Of a stretch of 64,000 nucleotides of DNA, positions 16,256 to 23,389 are shown piece by piece. The notes beneath the pieces were generated by a model that made no database searches, had not been told where the DNA came from, and saw only the letters and a list, made by a program, of their open reading frames with translations. The translations under genes and the position numbers were made by a program. Within the stretch, counting starts at the first letter, position 1; each line of letters opens with the position of its first letter. The DNA comes from Nibrella viscosa (GTDB lineage Bacteria; Bacteroidota; Bacteroidia; Cytophagales; Spirosomataceae): positions 186,001 through 250,000 of the forward strand of contig NZ_BAABHB010000006.1 of NCBI RefSeq assembly GCF_039541875.1. The letters run 5' to 3'.

Positions 16256-17485
16256 TTACCAACTCGTTTTCTTGTGCCCAGCCATTGCGTAATACAAAAT
16301 GTAGGCAAAAAGCGGGAGCAGCAGGGCATACGCAAACTTTGGACTGACGGCATCAGTCAGGTAGCCGTGCAGCAGCGGGAGCAGCGCTCCGCCGGTAATA
16401 CCCATAATAAGCAGGGCCGAGCCGATCTTGGTAAAGCGTCCCAGGCGGTTCAGGGCCAGAGGCCAGACGGCCGGCCAGATGGGGGCATTCGCAAACCCGA
16501 GCAGGGCTACGCACAGGATCGAAGTAAAGCCAGAGGTGAGCAGAGCGGCAATGGTCAGCACAATACCCAGAATGGCCCCGAAACGCAGGGCCGTCTGCTG
16601 CGATACCACTTTAGGAATCAAAAAGATGCCTAAAATATACCCGGCCAGCATCCCGTAGAGCGTATAGGCGGTGAAATACTTCGCTTCCTCATTGCTGAAC
16701 CCGATGGCCCGGCCGTAGTTGATGATGGTGTCACCAGCAATGACTTCCGCACCCACGTAGCAGAACAGCGCCAGCACCCCCAGCACCAGGCTAGGAAATT
16801 GCCAGACACTGCTGTGTTGGGTAGACACAGCCGCCGACGCATCATCATCCTGCTCCTCCGATACCTCGGGTAGGTTTGAAAATCGGATCAGCAAGGCCAG
16901 CACGGCCAGTACACCGGTCAGGATTAGGTAGGGCGTTACCACTTTTTCCAGGCTGGCCGATCCCGCAGCGGCATTGGCCCCGGTCAGAAGCAAGCCCCCG
17001 AAAATAAACTGGCTGAGGATACCGGCTAATTTGTTCGCTACGCCCATAACGCTAATCCGTTGGGCGGCACTTTCGCGGGGGCCGAGAATAGTGACATACG
17101 GATTGGAAGCCGTTTGCAGGATAGTGAGGCCAATACCAATCAGGAAGAGGCCGGCCAGAAATAACGGGTAGGAGAGGGCATTGGCCGCCGGCACGAACAC
17201 CAGCGTACCCAGGGCCATTACCAGCAAGCCGAGCGACATCCCGTTTTTAAAGCCCGTAATTTTTAGGACTCTTGATGAGGGAATGGCCATTACCGTATAG
17301 GAAATAAAGAAGGCAAAGGCTACCAGGTTAGACTGAAACGTGCTAAGGTTAAATGCCTGCTTGAAAAAAGCAATCAGGACGCTGTTTACCCAGGTCACAA
17401 AGCCGAAAATAAAGAACAGAGCCCCAACAATCAGGAGGGGACCAATATAATTTTGCGTTTTAGCAGGTGTTTGCGTTGGTGTCAT
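16256..17485 (-). CDS. Sugar MFS transporter, FucP/GluP family
   Basis: A 409-residue major facilitator with about 12 hydrophobic segments. The N-terminal VGALFFIFGFVTWVNSVLIA and FNLSTFQSNLVAFAFFISY and the segment GLTILQTASNPYVTILG are characteristic of the fucose/glucose/galactose:proton symporters. A charged central loop with EVSEEQDDD (about 207-215) separates the halves. It is the first gene of a likely operon with the GHMP kinase. Confidence 0.9.
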   Translation of the reverse strand: MTPTQTPAKTQNYIGPLLIVGALFFIFGFVTWVNSVLIAFFKQAFNLSTFQSNLVAFAFFISYTVMAIPSSRVLKITGFKNGMSLGLLVMALGTLVFVPAANALSYPLFLAGLFLIGIGLTILQTASNPYVTILGPRESAAQRISVMGVANKLAGILSQFIFGGLLLTGANAAAGSASLEKVVTPYLILTGVLAVLALLIRFSNLPEVSEEQDDDASAAVSTQHSSVWQFPSLVLGVLALFCYVGAEVIAGDTIINYGRAIGFSNEEAKYFTAYTLYGMLAGYILGIFLIPKVVSQQTALRFGAILGIVLTIAALLTSGFTSILCVALLGFANAPIWPAVWPLALNRLGRFTKIGSALLIMGITGGALLPLLHGYLTDAVSPKFAYALLLPLFAYILYYAMAGHKKTSW

Positions 17486-17834
17486 TACGGAAGTGTTAAG
17501 ACTGATATACGAAACAGGTTAGGGGTTTGTCGGCAATATTGCTGTAAAAAAAAGAAAAAAATTCCTTCTTTCGGCACGGTTCTGTCTGAACAACTTGTTT
17601 TAAATGCCTTGAAGAATCGTTTTGGAACGAAACCCTTATACCAGTCGTTTTAAAGATGAAGCACAAGGTCTGTTTAACGTTTGTTGAAGGAAAGTTGAAC
17701 AAAATAGCTGATACCACTGTTATGGTGGAAAATACACTCCCATAAGCGCCCTGACCACACGCTTTACGGTGCCTGAGTGTAGTACACAACCTTTGTACGG
17801 GCTGGGCAACGGTAACTGGTTTTATGAACGACAT
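17486..17834. other. 349-bp divergent intergenic region, permease/queD
   Basis: AT-rich near the permease (A-run around 17547-17566). No convincing small gene on either strand. AACCTTTG at 17788-17795 is one mismatch from TAnnTTTG and could serve queD. No strong hairpin seen. Confidence 0.5.
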
Positions 17835-18254
17835 ATGAGTAATCCGCGAGTTTCGGTGTTCAGGAAAGAACACTTTAATGCAGCGCATCGCCTGTACAAT
17901 CCGACCTGGTCCGACGAAAAAAACGAACGGGTATTCGGCAAGTGCAGTAACCGGAATTATCACGGCCATAACTACGACCTTATTGTACAGGTAACCGGGG
18001 AAATTGACCCCGAAACGGGTTATGTTGTTGATATGAAGTACCTGAGCGATGTGGTGAAAGAGCAGATCATCGAACGATTTGATCACAAAAACCTTAATAC
18101 GGACACTGTCGAGTTTCAGAATCTCAACCCCTCGGCAGAAAACATTGCTATTATTATCTACCAACTTTTACGTGAACACCTGGCTCCCTCGCTGGACCTG
18201 AAAATCAGATTGTATGAAACCGAACGGAACTTTGTTGAATTCCCTGCCAACTGA
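17835..18254 (+). CDS. queD: 6-carboxy-5,6,7,8-tetrahydropterin synthase (QueD/PTPS family)
   Basis: A 139-residue T-fold enzyme that converts dihydroneopterin triphosphate, as in queuosine synthesis. Zinc ligands are H18 (in EHFNAAHRL) plus H43 and H45 (YHGHNYDL); the catalytic C37 lies in FGKCSNRNYHGH, the Cys-x5-HGH arrangement of QueD. The C-terminal RLYETERNFVEF carries the substrate glutamate. ATG 17835 starts at the usual family position; the frame is open further upstream without homology. It overlaps folE by 41 nt. Confidence 0.9.
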   Translation: MSNPRVSVFRKEHFNAAHRLYNPTWSDEKNERVFGKCSNRNYHGHNYDLIVQVTGEIDPETGYVVDMKYLSDVVKEQIIERFDHKNLNTDTVEFQNLNPSAENIAIIIYQLLREHLAPSLDLKIRLYETERNFVEFPAN

Positions 18255-18963
18255 CGATATCCATATCAACCATCCTGATTTTCGACAGGAGGTTCTTACG
18301 GTGGAGGAGGCCGAGGAGATGGGGGAGGCTCACGTAGCCACATCGCTGGATACGCCCCTGCGTGAGGATGCGTTTGACCTTGATGATAGCCTGAAAATTG
18401 AGCTTATCGAAGAACACTTCCGCGAAATTATGAACATTCTCGGCCTCGACCTGGCCGACGATAGTCTGAAAGGAACGCCAAAGCGGGTTGCCAAGATGTT
18501 TGTGAAGGAGGTATTCAGCGGTCTTAATCCGAAGAATAAGCCAAAGGCAACACTTTTTGAAAATAAGTACCAGTATAACCAGATGCTGGTGGAGAAAGAC
18601 ATTACTGTTCACTCGTATTGTGAGCATCACTTTGTGCCCATTATGGGGAAAGCCCACGTGGCGTATATCTCCAGCGGTAAAGTAATCGGCCTATCGAAGC
18701 TGAACCGGATTGTGCGGTATTTTGCCAAACGGCCACAGGTGCAGGAGCGCCTGACTATGCAGATTGCCGACGAATTAAAAAAGGTATTGCAAACTGAGGA
18801 CGTGGCTGTGATTATCGACGCCAAACACCTCTGCGTATCTACTCGTGGGGTACACGATACCGATAGCTCGACGGTTACCTCGGCTTACTTTGGTAAGTTT
18901 CAGGAAGAGGCCACCCGGCAGGAACTACTGCGGTATATTGGTACCCTGAATGCAACAATTTAA
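18214..18963 (+). CDS. folE: GTP cyclohydrolase I
   Basis: A 249-residue enzyme that turns GTP into 7,8-dihydroneopterin triphosphate, the substrate of the QueD encoded just upstream. Family features: VHSYCEHHFVPIMGKAHVAY with the first zinc cysteine and catalytic histidines, GLSKLNRIVRYFAKRPQVQE, and HLCVSTRGVHD with the second zinc cysteine. The first 70 or so residues are a low-conservation extension, so a start downstream of ATG 18214 (for example ATG 18319) is possible. The 41-nt overlap with queD implies co-transcription of consecutive pterin steps. Confidence 0.93.
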   Translation: MKPNGTLLNSLPTDDIHINHPDFRQEVLTVEEAEEMGEAHVATSLDTPLREDAFDLDDSLKIELIEEHFREIMNILGLDLADDSLKGTPKRVAKMFVKEVFSGLNPKNKPKATLFENKYQYNQMLVEKDITVHSYCEHHFVPIMGKAHVAYISSGKVIGLSKLNRIVRYFAKRPQVQERLTMQIADELKKVLQTEDVAVIIDAKHLCVSTRGVHDTDSSTVTSAYFGKFQEEATRQELLRYIGTLNATI

Positions 18964-18992
18964 TTGAACAACGGTTTGTTTGGGCATATAAT

Positions 18993-19020
18993 AAGGGTTG
19001 GAAGTTCCAGCCCTTTTTTG
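18993..19020 (+). terminator. Intrinsic terminator after folE
   Basis: AAGGGTTGGAA-g-TTCCAGCCCTT followed by T residues. The 11-bp stem has one T-G wobble and is about 30 nt after the folE stop codon. Confidence 0.85.
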
Positions 19021-19048
19021 TTGAGCATCATTCAACCTACGTATCTGC

Positions 19049-19744
19049 ATGGAGGGTAAAGCTATTTTTATTGTCGGGGCCAGTTCGGGTATCGGCCGGG
19101 CGCTGGCCGATTCGCTGCAACAGCAGGGTGCTACCTTGTTTACCGCCGGACGGACTGCCCCGGAAGGTATTCAGTCGACGCATATGTCCTGGGATGTGAC
19201 CCAGCCGGTCGGCGACAGCCTGAACCAGTTACCTGATGCATTGCACGGACTGGTCTATTGTCCGGGCACCATCAACCTTAAGCCATTTCAGCGGCTAGAC
19301 CGGGAGGCTTACCAGGCTGATCTGGATGTCAATGTCCTGGGAGCTGTAACGGCTATTCACGCGGCTTATCCGGCTCTAAAGAAGTCAAGAGCGGGCAGTA
19401 TTGTGCTGTTCAGTACGGTGGCGGTCAAATTGGGCATGGGCCTGCACTCATCCGTGGCCGTATCCAAAGCGGCCGTGGAGGGGCTGACTAAATCTCTGGC
19501 CGCCGAGTTTGCCCCTTACCTGATCCGGGTCAACGCCATTGCTCCTTCCTTAACAGATACGCCTTTAGCCCAAAACCTACTGGCCGGCGATAAGCGCGAT
19601 GCGGCCAACAAGCGCCATCCGCTCAACCGCGTCGGCACGCCCGACGACATAGCTGCCATGGCTGCCTTCCTGCTCTCCGACCAGGCCGGCTGGGTCACCG
19701 GACAGGTGATCGGGGTAGACGGGGGGATGGGTAGTCTGAAATAA
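19049..19744 (+). CDS. SDR-family protein lacking the catalytic tyrosine
   Basis: A 231-residue Rossmann protein of the short-chain dehydrogenase/reductase family. Present: GASSGIG cofactor loop (10-16), N95, FS at 121-122 for the catalytic serine, K140, and the C-terminal VTGQVIGVDGGMG. The YxxxK tyrosine is missing: the motif reads VAVSK (136-140), with the codon GTG where Tyr should be. The nucleotide sequence gives no hint of a frameshift, so this is a real substitution. It may be a divergent active lineage or a binding protein. The stop codon runs straight into a 32-bp palindrome. Confidence 0.88.
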   Translation: MEGKAIFIVGASSGIGRALADSLQQQGATLFTAGRTAPEGIQSTHMSWDVTQPVGDSLNQLPDALHGLVYCPGTINLKPFQRLDREAYQADLDVNVLGAVTAIHAAYPALKKSRAGSIVLFSTVAVKLGMGLHSSVAVSKAAVEGLTKSLAAEFAPYLIRVNAIAPSLTDTPLAQNLLAGDKRDAANKRHPLNRVGTPDDIAAMAAFLLSDQAGWVTGQVIGVDGGMGSLK

Positions 19745-19823
19745 TGATGAATGATTAACGATGAATGATGAATGGGCTTACGCCAGCTTTACATTCATCA
19801 TTCATCGTTAATCATTCATCATT
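19743..19823. repeat. Intergenic palindrome, family A copy 2 (32-bp perfect stem)
   Basis: The left arm 19743-19774 and right arm 19792-19823 are perfectly complementary over 32 bp with a 17-nt loop (GGCTTACGCCAGCTTTA). The left arm includes the last two bases of the SDR stop codon and the right arm reaches the first base of the convergent gene's stop codon, so the element fills the whole gap between the two genes. Words: ATGAATG and ATTAACG. Confidence 0.92.
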
Positions 19824-20740
19824 CAAACAACCGGTCCTACCCGGTCAAGCAGGGCTTTGGTTTTGCGAATGCCTTCGTATTCGTCGAGTTTGCTGCCTTC
19901 GTATTCAATACCGACGATGCCTTTGAAGCCGAAGTCTTTAATCATTTTTAACATCCGGTTGTAGTCAATCTGGGTATCGTTGCCGGCTTCGTCGAAATCG
20001 TGGGTTTTGGCGCTGATGCCTTTGGCATAGGGCAGCATTTCCTGCACACCTTTGTAGCGGTCGTATTCTTCGGCGCAGCCGGTTGCGTTGCGGGTGATGC
20101 AGAAGTTACCGAGGTCGGGCAGGGTTCCACAGTTCTTTTTGTTTACCTGCTTCATCACGTTGGCCAGCCACTGCCCGTTGGAGGAGTATCCACCGTGGTT
20201 CTCCACAATGACATTGATGCCATATGGCTGGGCAAACTCCGATAAGCGCCCCAGGCCATCAATGGCGGCTTTGGAAACGTCTTCGGCCGTACCCTGACCA
20301 TAGGCATTAACCCGAATGGTCTTACAACCCAGTGTTTTGGCGGCTTCAACCCATTTGTAATGGTTTTCAACGGCCTGCAGGCGTTTTTTCTCATCCGTAT
20401 CGCCCAGGCCACCTTCGCCGTCGATCATGATCAGGTGGTTGCGAACGCCATTGTCTTTCGACCGCGTTAGTAGGTCTTTCAGGTACGTGGCATCTTTAGC
20501 TTTGTCCTTGAAGAACTGGTTGACGTATTCAACAATGTCAATGCCGAACTCTTTTTTGGCAATGGCCGGAAAATCGAGGTTATCGATCTTTTTGGCAAAT
20601 AAGGCTTTATGCAACGACCATTCGGCCAGCGAAATCTCGAAGAACATCTTCTTTTTAGCCGTTTCAGCGAAAAGGGGGGTAGACAGGGACGCTAAACCGG
20701 CGGCTGCGCCGGCATGCATCAGAAACGAGCGACGATCCAT
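19823..20740 (-). CDS. Tat-exported sugar phosphate isomerase/epimerase-like TIM-barrel protein
   Basis: 305 residues beginning MDRRSFLMHAGAAAGLASLS, a twin-arginine type signal (RRSFL) with cleavage near LFA (about residue 25). The rest fits the xylose-isomerase-like TIM barrel (AP endonuclease 2 family): VIVENHGGYSSNG and GIVGIEYEG contain likely metal-ligand glutamates, and HDFDEAGND follows. Such exported paralogues are frequent in Cytophagales; substrates are mostly unknown. A near -7 box (TAATTTTC on the minus strand, 20771-20778) lies upstream. Confidence 0.88.
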   Translation of the reverse strand: MDRRSFLMHAGAAAGLASLSTPLFAETAKKKMFFEISLAEWSLHKALFAKKIDNLDFPAIAKKEFGIDIVEYVNQFFKDKAKDATYLKDLLTRSKDNGVRNHLIMIDGEGGLGDTDEKKRLQAVENHYKWVEAAKTLGCKTIRVNAYGQGTAEDVSKAAIDGLGRLSEFAQPYGINVIVENHGGYSSNGQWLANVMKQVNKKNCGTLPDLGNFCITRNATGCAEEYDRYKGVQEMLPYAKGISAKTHDFDEAGNDTQIDYNRMLKMIKDFGFKGIVGIEYEGSKLDEYEGIRKTKALLDRVGPVV

Positions 20741-20794
20741 CTCAACATGGGTTAGGGGTGAAAGAAAGCCGAAAATTACGCAAGGTTAGCCAAC

Positions 20795-20835
20795 AAAAAA
20801 AGGCTGATCGTAGAGCAATCAGCCTTTCTGTTTTT
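20795..20835 (-). terminator. Terminator downstream of the CDF transporter
   Basis: AGGCTGAT (20801-20808) pairs with ATCAGCCT (20818-20825), with an A-run before and T-rich sequence after on the plus strand. In the minus orientation it follows the CDF gene by about 150 nt and ends in a T-run. It also insulates the sugar isomerase promoter. Confidence 0.8.
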
Positions 20836-20975
20836 GAATACAACCTGAATAAATATCGTCAACCGCAACTGGAGCAGCGATTAAGTCAACAAGTTGTAAT
20901 GTTATAATTTTTCTCAAAATTAGTCAATACTATTTCCATAAATAATTGTTGGTGTCTGAATGTATACAGAAAAAT

Positions 20976-22004
20976 TTACAGATTGGAAGAGGGCTGCTCC
21001 GGCATAGCCGGCTGGAAGGGTACAAAATGCTTCTGATTGACCGTCAAATTGTCGGCCGTCCAGTCGACATCCCGGATGAAGGGAAACTGCCGAACAGGGC
21101 AGTCGGCTACATGGCAATAGTGGCAACACTCTTTCAGGCAGGGGTCAGCATGGACAAAAATCTCGACCTCGCTGGGAAACCCACTTTTCAGAATGTTTTC
21201 AAACCGGTTTACCTCATCGTGCGCTTGTTTTAACGCCCAATAGTAAGGAAGCGTCAGGTGGCAGTCGATGTGGAGGTCGGAGCCATATTTCTGCACTCGC
21301 AGGTTGTGTACATCAATCCAGTTCTGCTTTTTGTTGGCGTTCAGGAGTTCTACTACGCGTACCAGCGTAGGGGTATGCGTTTCGTCCATGAGCCCGGCAA
21401 CCGACTGACGCACCAACTGCCAGCCGTTGTAAATAATGAGCAGTGATAAGGTCAAAGCCAGGGCACTATCGATCCAGGTTTGTCCGGTCAGCCAGACTAG
21501 GCCCACACCGATCACGACCACAAGACTGCTCACACTATCGGTCAGCAAATGTCGGCCATCGGCGGTCAAGGCCAGCGAATGCGTCTGGTTTCCGGTACGT
21601 ACGAGTCCCCAGCCCAGCAGCGCGTTCACGGCCGTGGCTACCACGATCAGGGCAATACCCCAGTCGAGATTGGTGATTGGGTTGGGTTCGAAAAAACTCA
21701 GGACCGCCTGGTAGATGATAAAAAAGCCGGCCATAACGATGAGGCCCCCCTCAAAGCCGGAGGAGAAAAATTCAATTTTGCCGTGGCCGTACGGGTGGTT
21801 GGTATCGCGGGGCTGACCGGATAAATAAATACTGTAAAAGGCAAAGCCACTGGCCACAACATTCACAATTGATTCCAGGGCATCTGTCAGAATAGCCGTT
21901 GATGAAGTCAGGTAATAAGCGGTTAGTTTGGTCAGCAACAGTACGATACTGACACCAAACGAAAGCGCCATCCACCGGTATTTGGTTTGTTGGGCAGTTG
22001 GCAT
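20976..22004 (-). CDS. Cation diffusion facilitator transporter with a cysteine-rich tail
   Basis: A 342-residue CDF metal/proton antiporter with about six membrane spans. Metal-site residues appear in TAILTDALESIVN and in LTADGRHLLTDSVSSLVV. The cytoplasmic domain (about 210-290) ends in HADPC, followed by an unusual cluster C289-x3-C293-C294-x2-C297-x4-C302 and a 40-residue tail. The cluster suggests an added soft-metal (Zn, Fe or Cd) sensing or binding site. Divergent from the NUDIX gene; no metal regulator is adjacent. Confidence 0.9.
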   Translation of the reverse strand: MPTAQQTKYRWMALSFGVSIVLLLTKLTAYYLTSSTAILTDALESIVNVVASGFAFYSIYLSGQPRDTNHPYGHGKIEFFSSGFEGGLIVMAGFFIIYQAVLSFFEPNPITNLDWGIALIVVATAVNALLGWGLVRTGNQTHSLALTADGRHLLTDSVSSLVVVIGVGLVWLTGQTWIDSALALTLSLLIIYNGWQLVRQSVAGLMDETHTPTLVRVVELLNANKKQNWIDVHNLRVQKYGSDLHIDCHLTLPYYWALKQAHDEVNRFENILKSGFPSEVEIFVHADPCLKECCHYCHVADCPVRQFPFIRDVDWTADNLTVNQKHFVPFQPAMPEQPSSNL

Positions 22005-22062
22005 TAGACGTATTCTAGTGTATTTTAAATGTAAAATTAACGGTTTGTATTCACTTTGTTTG

Positions 22063-22070
22063 TAATTTCG
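22063..22070 (+). promoter_or_regulatory. Candidate -7 box of the NUDIX gene
   Basis: TAATTTCG matches TAnnTTTG at seven of eight positions and ends 5 nt before the ATG at 22076. This is another case of a -7 box very close to the start codon. Confidence 0.35.
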
Positions 22071-22075
22071 TCGGT

Positions 22076-22624
22076 ATGAACGTAACCGATAATCCGTGGA
22101 AAACGCTCACGTCGGCTGTTGCATACGAAAACAACTGGCTGACGATCAAACACGAAGAGGTTATTACTCCTGCCGGAACACCGGGCATTTATGGGGTGGT
22201 AAGTTTTAAAAATAAAGCGGTTGGCGTAATACCTATCGATAGCGATGGAAATACGTACCTCGTTGGCCAGTACCGCTATCCTTTAGATGAATATTCCTGG
22301 GAAATTCCCGAAGGTGGATCGCCCGTAGGCACCGATGTGCTGGAGTCGGCCCGGCGGGAATTAAAGGAAGAAACGGGTTTGATTGCGGGGAAGTGGACGC
22401 AGATAGCCCGCATCCACACCTCTAATTCGGCCACTGACGAAGAGGGTTTTCTCTTCATTGCCGAAGATCTACAGGAGGGCGACCAGGCTCCCGAAGAAAC
22501 TGAAGATTTACAGCTAAAAAAAGTGCCGCTTACGGAAGCCGTTCAGATGGTGCTGAATGGCCAGATAACTGATTCGTTAAGCGTTTGCGGGATACTGATG
22601 GTAGCCCGGCTGAAAAACATATAA
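22076..22624 (+). CDS. NUDIX hydrolase, ADP-ribose pyrophosphatase-like
   Basis: A 182-residue protein with a NUDIX core: VGQYRYPL, WEIPEGGSPVG, then SARRELKEETGL (91-102), which carries the metal-binding REL-x-EE-x-G part. The box is altered: in G-x5-E the glutamate is a threonine (T86). Overall similarity is to ADP-sugar pyrophosphatases. The downstream LysE gene starts 17 nt after the stop codon, so the two form a likely operon. Substrate unproven. Confidence 0.88.
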   Translation: MNVTDNPWKTLTSAVAYENNWLTIKHEEVITPAGTPGIYGVVSFKNKAVGVIPIDSDGNTYLVGQYRYPLDEYSWEIPEGGSPVGTDVLESARRELKEETGLIAGKWTQIARIHTSNSATDEEGFLFIAEDLQEGDQAPEETEDLQLKKVPLTEAVQMVLNGQITDSLSVCGILMVARLKNI

Positions 22625-22641
22625 CCCCGATCTCAAAACTT

Positions 22642-23277
22642 ATGCAACCTGTCCTGTATGGAGCCGTTACCGGCGTACTGCTGTGCTTAACGTTCGGAAC
22701 GGTATTTTTTTCCTTACTCCAGAATAGTGTCGAAAACGGCTATCGGGCCGGCATCAAAATTACCCTTGGCGTTGTAGTTTGCGACGCTATTTTTGTAATC
22801 TGCGCCCTATTTGGCACCTCGTTTCTGCCGAAAATTAACAACTTTGAGCATTACGTAACGGTCGTTGGCGTCGTGTTCCTGATTGCAATGGGGCTGGCCA
22901 ACCTGTTTAAGCAAACTCCGCAACTGGCGTATCCCAAGACCCGGTTCGGCAATTTCATGGTTTACTTCAGCACCGGTTTTCTGCTGAATGGTCTCAACCC
23001 CATCAACTTTGTCAGCTGGGTTACCCTGGCGGCTTACACGAAGAACTCACTGCACTACAACTTTGCCGAACAAACCAGCTTTATGGTAGCCAGTCTGTTC
23101 GGTATTCTGCTGGCCGAATCGTCACTGGCCATATTTGCTCACCGGCTAAAGCGTTTCTTTACGCCCCGTGTGGTCACCATTTTCAACCGGACCACCGGCA
23201 TGGTTTTTCTGTTCGTTGCCGCCCAACTTGTTTACACACGCCTGTACCAGCCGCTGCTGAGCTGGGTTCATTGGTGA
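22642..23277 (+). CDS. LysE/RhtB-family amino acid exporter
   Basis: A 211-residue membrane protein with about six hydrophobic segments. The N-terminus QPVLYGAVTGVLLCLTFGTVFFSL and the central FLLNGLNPINFVSWVT (with the Asn-Pro family motif) place it in LysE/RhtB. It should export an amino acid or similar small metabolite; the substrate is unknown. ATG 22642 starts just before the first span; the longer frame overlaps the NUDIX gene without homology. Confidence 0.87.
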   Translation: MQPVLYGAVTGVLLCLTFGTVFFSLLQNSVENGYRAGIKITLGVVVCDAIFVICALFGTSFLPKINNFEHYVTVVGVVFLIAMGLANLFKQTPQLAYPKTRFGNFMVYFSTGFLLNGLNPINFVSWVTLAAYTKNSLHYNFAEQTSFMVASLFGILLAESSLAIFAHRLKRFFTPRVVTIFNRTTGMVFLFVAAQLVYTRLYQPLLSWVHW

Positions 23278-23296
23278 GAAGTTGTTTTGAGGCTTA

Positions 23297-23385
23297 AAGT
23301 TTGAGCGGGGCCGCCCGGCGGTTTGAAGTTAATACTCGCGTAGCAACGTCAAACCTCAAACCGCCGGGCGGCCCCGCTCAAACTT
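23297..23385. repeat. Intergenic palindrome, family D copy 2 (GC-rich core)
   Basis: A perfect 30-bp inverted repeat (23297-23326 with 23356-23385), loop 29 nt. The outer words are AAGTTTGAG and GGTTTGA, as in family D; the core is GC-rich and includes CCGCCGGGCGG on the right arm, which recurs just before the family A copy at 34430. It lies between the convergent stop codons of the LysE and GH3 genes. Confidence 0.9.
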
Positions 23386-23389
23386 CAAA

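Noticed and set aside
17496..18164. 222-codon minus-strand frame upstream of and opposite queD
   Set aside because: The C-terminal part is in the AT-rich intergenic region and the rest is antisense to queD; no recognisable domain.
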